The notes under the pieces: model-generated
The model's input: only the letters and a program-made list of their open reading frames with translations
Databases searched by the model: none
What the model was told of the DNA's origin: nothing
NCBI GenBank assembly: GCA_964438735.1
Contig: CAYTLW010000021.1
Coordinates: 17,254-81,253, forward strand
From: CAYTLW01 sp964438735
GTDB taxonomy: Bacteria; Myxococcota_A; UBA9042
Reading direction: 5' to 3'
Length of the DNA: 64,000 nt
In this document: piece after piece, positions 1-12,310 of the stretch
Layout: every line of letters begins with the position of its first letter
Numbering within the stretch: the first letter of the stretch is position 1
Made by a program: the position numbers and the translations under genes

Positions 1-2
1 TG

Positions 3-161
3 CGCCAGCCCGACCCACGGACCGCGCACATTGTCGCGGGCGCCATGTCGCCACGTCGCGAACACCTGACCACGCTGCTCGCCTTTGCCCCGCCGGAGAG
101 GGTCGAGGTGGTGGCCACCGGCGACCGCACAGTATCGCGACTGTGGGCCACTTTGGCCTGA
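3..161 (+). CDS. C-terminal fragment of an unidentified protein (5' truncated by window edge)
   Basis: An open frame enters from the left edge and stops with TGA at 159-161, giving 52 residues that end in SRLWATLA. Third codon positions are overwhelmingly G or C, as in the neighbouring real genes, and the other two forward frames read as Arg/His/Pro-rich nonsense. No domain can be recognised from so short a tail. About 160 bases separate it from glnII on the same strand. Confidence 0.5.
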   Translation, partial: RQPDPRTAHIVAGAMSPRREHLTTLLAFAPPERVEVVATGDRTVSRLWATLA

Positions 162-320
162 CGGGGACGCGACGACTGCGACATCGTCAGAAGAAAGTGT
201 CGGGTCGGAAACACGACTGAAACATCCGCCCTCTATGGTGCCGGCCAGAAATCGGCCTCGAGCCGATGCAAGACCGTGCCATTGCGCGGCAATTCCAACA
301 GGCAAGGAGTGATTGTCACC

Positions 321-1340
321 ATGAGTGTCTACAAAGCCGAATACATCTGGATCGACGGCACCGAGCCCACCGCGAAGCTTCGCTGCAAGACCCGGGTCCT
401 TCCGCTGGGCGAAGAGCCGCCCGTCTGGGGATTCGACGGATCGAGCACCAACCAGGCCAGCGGCCACAACTCCGACTGCGTACTTCAGCCGGTCTTCCAG
501 TGCCCCGACCCGGTGCGCGGCGGGGACGACACGCTGGTGCTCTGCGAGGTGCTCGACACGGACATGAGTCCGCACCGCTCCAATACGCGCGCCGGCTGCC
601 GCGAGGCAGCGGAGAAGTACGCCTCCCACGACATGTGGTACGGCATCGAGCAGGAGTACACCTTCTTCGACGGCATCAAGCCGCTCAGTTGGCCGGATAA
701 CGGCTTCCCCGCGCCCCAGGGCGGCTACTACTGCGGCGTCGGCTGCGACGAGGTCTTCGGACGGGAGATCGTCGAGGCCCACCTGGACGCCTGCATCGCC
801 GCAGGGCTGCAGATCAGCGGCATCAACGCCGAGGTGATGCCAGCGCAGTGGGAATTCCAGATCGGACCCGCGGGTCCAATCGAGGTGTCCGACCACCTGT
901 GGATGGCGCGTTGGCTGCTCTATCGCATCGCCGAGCAGTACGGCGTCAGCGCGACCCTGGACCCGAAGCCGGTCAAGGGGGATTGGAATGGCGCCGGCGC
1001 CCACACCAACTTCTCCACCGAGGCCATGCGCGGTTCATTGGACGCGTGCATGGCCGGCGCCGAGTCGCTGCGCGACCGCCACGATCTGCACATCGCCAGC
1101 TACGGTCATGACATCGAGGATCGCCTGACGGGTCTGCACGAGACCTGCTCGTACCGCGATTTCAAGGTGGGGGTCTCCGACCGCGGCGCGTCCATCCGCG
1201 TGCCGTGGCAGGTGGCGGTGGACAAGAAGGGCTACGTCGAGGATCGGCGTCCCAACGCCAACATCGATCCCTATGTGGTCACCCGCTTGATCACCGAGGG
1301 GGTGTGCGAGAATGAGCGCACCGCTGGCATCGCGAGCTGA
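321..1340 (+). CDS. glnII: Type II (eukaryotic-like) glutamine synthetase
   Basis: ATP-dependent ligation of ammonia to glutamate, cytoplasmic. The 339-residue product has the short GSII length, not the ~470 residues of GlnA. Visible landmarks: WGFDGSST in the beta-grasp part, WYGIEQEYTF (glutamate and metal ligands), MPAQWEFQIGP and NGAGAHTNFST in the catalytic barrel. The start at 321 is chosen because AAGGAG lies at 304-309 and the family motif YIWIDGTEP follows directly; an upstream in-frame ATG at 276 would add 15 unconserved residues. GSII occurs in eukaryotes, rhizobia, actinomycetes and scattered other bacteria, and normally lacks the adenylylation control of GlnA. It stands alone and converges with the minus-strand gene ending at 1381. 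Confidence 0.95.
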   Translation: MSVYKAEYIWIDGTEPTAKLRCKTRVLPLGEEPPVWGFDGSSTNQASGHNSDCVLQPVFQCPDPVRGGDDTLVLCEVLDTDMSPHRSNTRAGCREAAEKYASHDMWYGIEQEYTFFDGIKPLSWPDNGFPAPQGGYYCGVGCDEVFGREIVEAHLDACIAAGLQISGINAEVMPAQWEFQIGPAGPIEVSDHLWMARWLLYRIAEQYGVSATLDPKPVKGDWNGAGAHTNFSTEAMRGSLDACMAGAESLRDRHDLHIASYGHDIEDRLTGLHETCSYRDFKVGVSDRGASIRVPWQVAVDKKGYVEDRRPNANIDPYVVTRLITEGVCENERTAGIAS

Positions 1341-1380
1341 TCGACATCGTCTGCGAACAGGGACTGCGCCCGCGATCCGT

Positions 1381-2555
1381 TCATCGGGTGGCGGGCGTTG
1401 CCTGTTGAGGCGCCGCGACGGGTGATCGCTCGTCGGTGTAGGCGACCTCGCGCGTGGTCTTGCCGGCTGGATCCAGCCAACGCCAACGTCCCACGCGCGC
1501 GCCGTTGGCGAACTCGCCCACCAGGGCCGGCCGACCGCCAGCGTGGTAGCGGACGAATGGGCCGTGCAACACGCCATTGCGGTAGTGAAGCACCTTGTGC
1601 AGCACGCCACCGGGTAACCACTCGGTCCAGGGGCCGTGCTTCTGGTCGGCGAGGTAGTGTCCGGCGCTGCGCGGTTTGCCGGCGGAATAGGCGCTACGCC
1701 AGGGCCCGGCGCGCAGTCCGCGACGATAGACGCCGCGCTCCCGCTCGACCCCGCCATCTGTCCAGCGAATGGTGGGGCCGTCGCGTTGACCGTTGCGCCA
1801 GACGGCCTGCTCGGCGAGCTTGCCGCTGCGATGCCAGTTGCGCCAGGTGCCCGCCTCGCGACCGGCCGCCCAGCTGCCTTCGGTCCGGCGACTGCCATCC
1901 TCCCACCAGCCCCGCCAGGTACCGATGGGCAGGCCGCTGTCATAAAAGCGTTCGGAGAGCTTGCGGCCGTCGCGGCCGTAGGAGACGAACGCGCCATGCT
2001 CCCGGCCCGCCGCCCAGACGCCCTCGTGACGTTCTCCGGTATAGAGCGTGGTCACCCACGGCCCGTGTTTGAGGCCCTTGTCAAAGGCGCCGGCATCCCA
2101 GCTGTTGCGGAACCAGGCCGTCCAGGCTCCGTGGCGTAGATCCTCGGCCCAGTTGGCGACGCTGGCCTTGCGGCCGTTGCGCTTGTAGCGCGTCCAGGTG
2201 CCGCTCTTCTGACCATCCTGCCACTGGCCGACCTCCAGCAGGCGGCCCCGCCTGCGCCACGCCCGCCACCTGCCGTGCAGGTTGCCCTCCTTGTAGCTGC
2301 CACGCGTACGCTTGCGACCGCTGGAGTGGTATGCGGTGAAGGGCCCGTGGCGGACTTCCTGCTTGCCTTTGACCCGAGCGCAATAGCGCAACAAACCGCC
2401 GTCCTGGCCGCCCTTACGGGCCTTGGTGCCCTTGGGACAGCGTTTGCGCGCATGGGCCTGACCGGCCGGTGCGCTCAACGCCAGCATCGTGCCGATCGCC
2501 AGGGCGAGGACTGCACCACGCCGGGCGCGAGCAGCCCCGGTCGATCGGACGGCCA

Positions 2556-2556
<1 letters not shown>
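1381..2556 (-). CDS. Secreted MORN-like repeat protein
   Basis: 391 residues. An N-terminal hydrophobic segment ending near an Ala-rich cleavage region (about residues 14-36) indicates export. The rest is roughly a dozen 22-25-residue repeats of the type G-x-W/F-x-x-(W/Y)-x-x-(S/N)-G-(R/K), such as HGPFTAYHSSGRK and HGPWTEWLPGG. This is the pattern of the MORN/YwqK repeat family, which forms beta-hairpin arrays and has no single known function. The ATG at 2556 overlaps the TGA of ppdK by one base (TGATG), so translation is probably coupled; a longer upstream start would lie inside ppdK. The link to a metabolic enzyme is unexplained. Confidence 0.82.
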
Positions 2557-5216
<2,660 letters not shown>

Positions 5217-5304
5217 GGGGTCCTCCAGGTGGGCGCGCTCTGCGCCGGGTGGTTCTGTGCCAGGTCCGGGCGCGGTGCCCGTCGCGACGTCCAGCTGTGT
5301 GTGA

Positions 5305-6471
<1,167 letters not shown>

Positions 6472-6611
6472 CAGCGACCTCCAGCGGACGGGAGAGTCCG
6501 CGCCGGGTGCCCCTCGGTGGTTCGATGGGGACTCGATAAGGTAGGTCCCCGGTCATGGGGCGACAAGGCGAAGTGCCGCGCTGTGGCTGAAGACCTGGAG
6601 GGCACGATGGG

Positions 6612-9119
6612 TCAGGGGGCGGTCGTGGGAACGACCGGGGCGGTGGCAGGTGTGGCCGCAACAGGGGCCGCCGTGGGCGCCGGCCGGGCCAGCAGGTAGC
6701 GATCCATGAACATGCGCAGGCGCGCCGGGCGCGTGGTGTAGACATAGAGGCGGTCCGCGTCGGTATGCCATGGACTGCGACCGTCGCGCGCTCGTGCATA
6801 GAGGGCGTAGAGGCCGTCGCCCGGTCGGACAGGCAACAGGTCGTAGGAGATGATGCTGCGCGCGGCGATCTCGTGAATGCGCACGTCTTCGCGTTTCACC
6901 TGCAGCTCGAAGTCCTTGCGCAGGGTCTCGATCAACTCCAGCGACTCGATGACCAGGTCGACCGATTGCTGAGCGGTGCCCGGGCCTCCCTCGGCCCGTC
7001 GATCCGCCTCCGGCAGCAGGTCCAGCAGGCGGGCCAGGCGCTCGATGCCATCACCCACGTCCAGGCCGGCCCACTCGCCGGAGAGCTTGAATCCCAGGCG
7101 GGCGGCGCGACGTGCCAGGGCGACTCCGGTGCGCACTTCCTGTTTGTAGTCGCGGGCGGCATCCCAGCGCAGCAGGACCGCCCGTCGGGTGGTCAAGACC
7201 AGCAGCGCAGACTGCACCTTGCGGCCGGTCAGCAGGCCCTCGGCGTCGGCCGGGATGGCGTATCCGTAGACCCGATCGATCAGCTCTTCGCCCTCTTCCA
7301 GCAATTCGCTGGTCACGCGTTCGCCCATCTTGTTGTAGACGGCGTCGGCGATCCGGCGGACCCGGCGCACCGGATCGGGTGTGCCGGCGGTGAATCGCCA
7401 GCGATCCATAGCCAGCACCTTGCGCAGGTTGTCGTACTCGCCGGCGTGGAAGTGCAGCATCACCTGGGCCTCGATCAGGTGCTCGTCCACCGTGCGCTCT
7501 TCCAAGAGGCGGAGCAGGACGGCGCGCGCCTCCTTGGTGCGCCCGGCCGCGAGCAGGGACTCGATGGCGCGACGACCGACGTAGGTATCGGTGGGCCGCA
7601 GTTTCCATGCCCGCTGCCAGTGGTCGGCGGCCTGGCCATGTTGACCGCGCAGTCCGTGCGCCTCGCCCATGTAGAGCTCCGCTGCGCGATCGCGGTAGCC
7701 GCCCTTGTACGCCTTGCGCATGGCCTCCAGGCCCTGCTTCGGATAACCGGCCAGGAATCTGGTGACACCGCCGTAGAATCCGGCCATGCGATCTTCGGGC
7801 GCCACGGTGCGACCAACCTCCAGGTAGCGCTCGGCGCGCTTCTCCAGTTGCCGGGTCTGCTCCGCATCGCCCGCCAGGCGAGCGGCCCGCGCCTGGCTCA
7901 GGGCTTCCTCGGCGTAGATGCGAGGATTGACCGGATCGGCCTCGATCCGCTGGTGGAATCGACGCCGCTGGTCGTCGCCCAGGCCGATGCCGGCGAGGCG
8001 ATCCATGACACTGGAGGTCTCGTCCAGCACGCCCGCCACCGCCTGCGTTCGCCGCTGGCCGGTCTGGTGGGGCGTCTCCTTCAGGCCGGTCTTCGGGTGC
8101 AGGGCGGCGGCCTTGCCGTATTGTTCCTTGGCATCTGCCCAGGCCTTCTTCTTCTCCAATGCGGCGCCCCACGCCACGTGCACCGCGTAGGCGACCCGGG
8201 CAGCATCTTCAGCGGCGCGCGCGTCTCGCGGATCGCCCTCGGCGCCCGCGATGGCCCCATCGCCAGCCTCTTCGGCCAGCTCCAGGGCATCCTCGTAGCG
8301 CTCGGCTTCGACCAGGGCCAGTGCGCGATCGATGCGATCGCGCACGCGCAATCGACGGATCGGCGCGCCGGCCAGGTCGCGCAGGGCTGCCCGATGGCCG
8401 CGACAATAGACGCGATGGGTGCCTGTGCAGACCGTGCCGCCGATGCGCGCCTGTCCAGCGTCCAGAATGCGCATCGCAGCCGTCCGATCGCCCTGGCGCA
8501 GCAACCCACCGGCGCGCTCGGCCGCGATCCGCCCTCGCTGGCGCAACAAAGCCAGCGATCTCATAGCCACCGGCGACGTCGGGGCGCCCGAACCTGGGCG
8601 CGGCAGGCCGCCCGGGCCGAGATCGTCGCGGTCCAGATGCTCGTCGATGGTCGGCAACAGGTCCGCCAGGACCCGATCATTGACCGCCAGGGCGCCGTCC
8701 AGGTCGCCCGAAGTGGCCAGCGCGTCGGCCAGTTCCCGGGCCACCAGGGCACGATCGGCGACCGGCCAGCGGCCCTCCAATGCCGACTTCCAGGCCTCGC
8801 GCAAGCGTCCGACGGCGATCTCGTTGCGTCCCCTGGCGTGGGCGAGCCGTCCCTCGGCCCAGCGCACATCGGCGCGATCGGGCGCATCTGCCACCGCCTC
8901 TGCCAGGGCCGCCTCGGCGGCGCTCAGGTCGCCGGCATCGATGGCGGCCTGGGTTTGCTGGACGAGGTCTCCGATGAGCGAAGATTGCCGCCACTGCCAG
9001 CCCAGCCAGCCCACAAGCCCCAGGACCAGCACCGCAGCCGCGGCCGCCACCAGCAACAAGGGCGACAGTCCGGATCGGACCTCGTCGCCTTCCGCCGCAA
9101 TCTGCTCGTCGTCGACCAT
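6612..9119 (-). CDS. Membrane-anchored TPR-repeat protein
   Basis: About 835 residues. A hydrophilic acidic N-terminus is followed by one transmembrane helix, LSPLLLVAAAAAVLVLG (about residues 19-36), then a long helical Ala/Arg-rich domain with TPR-like pairs such as AIDAGDLSAAEAALAEAVAD. The C-terminus is Ala/Pro/Thr-rich. Probably a bitopic inner-membrane protein with a large periplasmic solenoid, a scaffold role being inference only. I chose ATG 9119 because it directly precedes the membrane helix; ATG 9203 would add 28 residues but lies near the divergent gene at 9262 and lacks a clear ribosome site. Gene-specific function is not recognised. Confidence 0.75.
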   Translation of the reverse strand: MVDDEQIAAEGDEVRSGLSPLLLVAAAAAVLVLGLVGWLGWQWRQSSLIGDLVQQTQAAIDAGDLSAAEAALAEAVADAPDRADVRWAEGRLAHARGRNEIAVGRLREAWKSALEGRWPVADRALVARELADALATSGDLDGALAVNDRVLADLLPTIDEHLDRDDLGPGGLPRPGSGAPTSPVAMRSLALLRQRGRIAAERAGGLLRQGDRTAAMRILDAGQARIGGTVCTGTHRVYCRGHRAALRDLAGAPIRRLRVRDRIDRALALVEAERYEDALELAEEAGDGAIAGAEGDPRDARAAEDAARVAYAVHVAWGAALEKKKAWADAKEQYGKAAALHPKTGLKETPHQTGQRRTQAVAGVLDETSSVMDRLAGIGLGDDQRRRFHQRIEADPVNPRIYAEEALSQARAARLAGDAEQTRQLEKRAERYLEVGRTVAPEDRMAGFYGGVTRFLAGYPKQGLEAMRKAYKGGYRDRAAELYMGEAHGLRGQHGQAADHWQRAWKLRPTDTYVGRRAIESLLAAGRTKEARAVLLRLLEERTVDEHLIEAQVMLHFHAGEYDNLRKVLAMDRWRFTAGTPDPVRRVRRIADAVYNKMGERVTSELLEEGEELIDRVYGYAIPADAEGLLTGRKVQSALLVLTTRRAVLLRWDAARDYKQEVRTGVALARRAARLGFKLSGEWAGLDVGDGIERLARLLDLLPEADRRAEGGPGTAQQSVDLVIESLELIETLRKDFELQVKREDVRIHEIAARSIISYDLLPVRPGDGLYALYARARDGRSPWHTDADRLYVYTTRPARLRMFMDRYLLARPAPTAAPVAATPATAPVVPTTAP

Positions 9120-9261
9120 GGCGTGACCACCCTCGTTCGCGCTGGCCCCAAGGTTGACCTCCGACCGGTCGTCTCGCAAGGTCTGGCCAAAGAGGCTGCC
9201 CATGTGCCGATCAACCGCGCTGGCGCCGCTGGGATTCCACAACGTCGACGAGGAGCCGGAG

Positions 9262-10335
9262 ATGAGCGAGGCGACAACCAGCCGCGCCCTGGTCACCGAG
9301 GCCCATGGCGGGCCCGAGGTGGTGGCGATGCGACTGCGGCCGATCCCCGAGCCGGGGCCGGGCCAGGTGCGGGTACGTATCAAGGCGGCGGCCTTCAATC
9401 ACCTCGACCTTTGGGTCAGGCGCGGCATCCCCGCGGGTCACTGGCCGGTGCCGCTGGTGCCTTGCGCCGATGGCGCGGGCGTGGTTGACGCGGTCGGCCC
9501 CGGCACGCCGACCGGCCGCGGTGCCGAACACTTGCAGCCCGGCGCTCCAGTGGTTCTCTATCCGGTGACGGGCTGCGGCGTCTGCGCAGCCTGCCTGGAT
9601 GACGACGCCCCCCTGTGCCCGTCGTTCGGCATGCTCGGCGAATCTACCGACGGCTGCGCCCGCGATCATGTGGTTCTGGACGCCCGCAGCGTGCTGGCGA
9701 TGCCCGATTCGCTCTCCTTCACGCAGGCGGCGGCCATGCCGACCACCTTCCTGACCGCCTGGCGGATGTTGCACGGTCGCGCGCGGCTGCAACCGGGCGA
9801 GACCGTGCTGGTGCACGGGGGACGCTCCGGGGTGGGCTCGGCCGCGATCTCGCTCGCCAGGCTGCTGGGCGCTCGCGTGATCGCCACCGTGCGTCGCGAC
9901 GAGGACGTCGATCGGGCGACGGAACGCGGCGCCGATCACGTCCTGCGCAGCGACGATCCACAGTGGCCCAGGCAGGTCCGGGGGCTGTGCCAGGGCGGCG
10001 TTGAAGTGGTCTTCGAGCACATCGGCGGGGCCACCTGGGATGGCTCCATGCGAGCGCTGGGGCGCGGCGGTCGGATCGTGATCTGCGGCGCGACTGCAGG
10101 ACACGAGGTCACGCTCAATCTGCGCAAGGTCTTCTTCCACAGCATCTCGATCCTGGGCTCGACCATGGGCTCACGGGCTGAACTCGGCCGATTGCTGCAG
10201 CTGGCGGGGCAGGGGCGTATCGAGCCGGCTATCGGCGCGACGCGACCTCTCTCCGAAGGCGCAGCTGCCATGCAACTGCTTGATGATCGGGCGGTCTTCG
10301 GCAAGGTCGTGTTGGACCTGGAGACATCTGGCTGA
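9262..10335 (+). CDS. Zinc-type alcohol dehydrogenase / quinone oxidoreductase family protein (MDR superfamily)
   Basis: 357 residues of the medium-chain dehydrogenase/reductase fold. The GroES-like N-terminal domain has AAAFNHLDLWVRRG and VPCADGAGVV, followed by a structural-zinc-like cysteine cluster (CGVCAACLDDDAPLC). The cofactor domain has VLVHGGRSGVGSAA and then ATERGADHVL, and FEHIGGATW matches the quinone-reductase pattern. NAD(P)H oxidoreductase activity is expected; the substrate is unknown. The ATG at 9262 is preceded by GAGGAG with six-base spacing, which excludes the longer upstream frame. It is divergent from the TPR gene. Confidence 0.9.
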   Translation: MSEATTSRALVTEAHGGPEVVAMRLRPIPEPGPGQVRVRIKAAAFNHLDLWVRRGIPAGHWPVPLVPCADGAGVVDAVGPGTPTGRGAEHLQPGAPVVLYPVTGCGVCAACLDDDAPLCPSFGMLGESTDGCARDHVVLDARSVLAMPDSLSFTQAAAMPTTFLTAWRMLHGRARLQPGETVLVHGGRSGVGSAAISLARLLGARVIATVRRDEDVDRATERGADHVLRSDDPQWPRQVRGLCQGGVEVVFEHIGGATWDGSMRALGRGGRIVICGATAGHEVTLNLRKVFFHSISILGSTMGSRAELGRLLQLAGQGRIEPAIGATRPLSEGAAAMQLLDDRAVFGKVVLDLETSG

Positions 10336-10399
10336 CGCTGGTCGTCGCACCGACAAGCGGCTACCCTGGCGCGGCCCAGGCGCCAGCAGGAGGAATCGA

Positions 10400-11731
10400 A
10401 TGACATTCAGTACAGGTCGGCATGCCGGCCCGGGCTCCGCGCTCGCCATGTTCATCGCCCTCGGCGGCCTGTTGATCGGCAGCGCCGCGTGCAGCAATGG
10501 CGGCGGCAGCGACGGCGACAATGGAGATCCCGTCGATGCCGGTCCGCTGGTCTGCCCGGGCGCCAAGGCGCCGGCCGCCGGCGAGTACGCGCCGCAGTGC
10601 TGCGACGACGACGACTGCAAGAGCAGCCAGATGTGCGTGCAGGGCGTGTGCGCGGCGAAATTGGACAGCGGGCTGACCAGTCAACTCACCGATCCCGACG
10701 ACGATGACCAGCCGGTCGACGGCGCCATCGAGACCGGTTGTGCGGGCAAGTCCGCAGCCGAGCTGAGCGCCGGGCTGCCGACTGGCGTATCGGTGGTCAT
10801 GTGGGGTCGCGTCGATCGCTTTGGTGGCGGCGGCCTGACCGATGCCGTCGAGGTCTCGGTATTCGTCGCCGACGACTTCCACCCCGAGGCCTGCATCGAC
10901 GTCAAGGGCGCCAAGGCGATCCGCGCCTGCCTGCACGATGAAGCCAAGGTCGGCAAACCCATCGCCACGGTGGTCAGCGTGTCGCCGGCCGACGGCGTCG
11001 CCAAGGGCTGGGCTGTGGAGTCGACCTCCAACGCCGGCGACGAGTGCAACAAGGGTCAGCACCTGGAGTGCCCGCTGGGCTTCCTCTGTGACAAGTTCGA
11101 CGGCTTCGTCAAGTGCGGCGAGGCCCACGGCGTGTACGCCATCGAGGCCATCCCCACCAACGTTCGCCTGGTGGTCCGCGCCAGCGCGGTGGACCCGAAT
11201 CACCCCGCTGGTTGGCGCGACAGCTACGTCTGGAACGTAATCCTGCTGTCGGACAACCTCGACACCACGGGCAAGGGAACGCAGCCGGCCGGGTACATCG
11301 GCAAGCAGACCTACCGGTTCAACCCGACCATCGTCGGCAAGGCCCAATGGGCGCTGGTGCCGACGACCATGAGTCTGGGCAAGATCTCGGCCGGCAACGG
11401 CGTGATCGGCGGCCGCGTGCGGGATTGCGGCACCGCAGATCGGGCCAGCTGGGCAGTGGTCGATACCAAGGTCAGCGCGGGCGTGCGCGGTGCCGGGCAG
11501 TCGTACTTCAACGACAGTGAGACCGACACCGTGCCGTCCAAGAAGCGCACCACAACAAATGTGCTGGGGCGCTACGCGATCATCAACATCGCGCCCGGGC
11601 CCAACCGGGTGGTGGTCACCGGCCGCGTGGGCGGCAAGGACGTGAGCCTGGGCTGGGCGGATGTGTACGTGGTGCCGGATGCGCTGGTTCTGGCCTCGCT
11701 GCCGGGGTACGTTCCCAAACTCAAGAAGTAG
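10400..11731 (+). CDS. Secreted lipoprotein with cysteine-rich N-terminus and carboxypeptidase-regulatory-like C-terminus
   Basis: 443 residues. A signal peptide ends in a lipobox-like GSAACSN (about 28-34), followed by a Gly/Asp-rich spacer and a cysteine knot-like segment, CCDDDDCKSSQMCVQGVC. The middle has no recognised fold. The last ~100 residues (GVIGGRVRDCGTAD ... LGRYAIINIAPGPNRVVVTGRV) resemble a transthyretin/carboxypeptidase-regulatory-like beta domain. CAGGAGG lies 7 bases before the ATG, fixing the start. It heads a plus-strand run with the next two genes. Function unknown. Confidence 0.8.
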   Translation: MTFSTGRHAGPGSALAMFIALGGLLIGSAACSNGGGSDGDNGDPVDAGPLVCPGAKAPAAGEYAPQCCDDDDCKSSQMCVQGVCAAKLDSGLTSQLTDPDDDDQPVDGAIETGCAGKSAAELSAGLPTGVSVVMWGRVDRFGGGGLTDAVEVSVFVADDFHPEACIDVKGAKAIRACLHDEAKVGKPIATVVSVSPADGVAKGWAVESTSNAGDECNKGQHLECPLGFLCDKFDGFVKCGEAHGVYAIEAIPTNVRLVVRASAVDPNHPAGWRDSYVWNVILLSDNLDTTGKGTQPAGYIGKQTYRFNPTIVGKAQWALVPTTMSLGKISAGNGVIGGRVRDCGTADRASWAVVDTKVSAGVRGAGQSYFNDSETDTVPSKKRTTTNVLGRYAIINIAPGPNRVVVTGRVGGKDVSLGWADVYVVPDALVLASLPGYVPKLKK

Positions 11732-11777
11732 GCGCGCAACGAGCCGGCCGAGCAGGTCGGACACGGGGGTGGGGCGG

Positions 11778-12305
11778 ATGAGCAAGGCGACCTGCGCGAT
11801 TTGCGGGATACTTGCGGTGGCGCTGCTGCTGGCCGGATGCGAGCGGGAGAAGCGAGCCTGGCCGCCGCGGCAGCCAACCGAAGGCAAGGCGCGCCTGCCC
11901 TCGACGCCGAACCTGGACCCGCCAACGCCCAAGGCACAATTCGAGGACGGCGCCTGGACGGTGTACGGGGTGGTGCACTCCGGAGCGAAGGCCCGGCAGG
12001 GCGAGGTGCTGGTGCGCGGCTACGTGGCGGCGCTCCACACCTGTCCGGACCTCAAGAAGGGCTGCAAGCCAGCGCCGTACCTGCAGTTGACCGACAAGGC
12101 CGATCGGCAGGGGCGACGCCTGCTCGTGGGCGGTCCCATCGACCTGGCCAGGGATGGCTTCGAGGTGGGCAAGCTGGCCGAGGTGCGGGGCACGTTCGCC
12201 ACGTCGAGTCCTGACGGCCTGTACTTTGCGCCCCAGGGCATGATCCTCATGACGCCGCCACCGCCCCCCGATGAGGCAGACGCCGGCGCGGCGACCGGCC
12301 GCTGA
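11778..12305 (+). CDS. Small lipoprotein of unknown function
   Basis: 175 residues. The signal peptide (ICGILAVALLLAGC) has a textbook lipobox with Cys at about residue 21, followed by a Pro-rich mature start and a compact domain (WTVYGVVHSG ... GEVLVRGYVAAL ... LAEVRGTFAT ... LYFAPQGMILM) whose alternating pattern suggests a beta barrel such as an OB-type fold; that fold is inference. A GTG-start gene begins 5 bases downstream, so the two are probably co-transcribed. Confidence 0.75.
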   Translation: MSKATCAICGILAVALLLAGCEREKRAWPPRQPTEGKARLPSTPNLDPPTPKAQFEDGAWTVYGVVHSGAKARQGEVLVRGYVAALHTCPDLKKGCKPAPYLQLTDKADRQGRRLLVGGPIDLARDGFEVGKLAEVRGTFATSSPDGLYFAPQGMILMTPPPPPDEADAGAATGR

Positions 12306-12310
12306 TCGGC

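Noticed and set aside
162..320. Possible sigma54 promoter for glnII
   Set aside because: No GG-N10-GC element with the right spacing could be found; only ordinary GC-rich sequence before the ribosome site.
6765..9488. 907-residue plus-strand open frame
   Set aside because: Antisense shadow of the TPR gene with Gln/Gly/His-rich nonsense composition.
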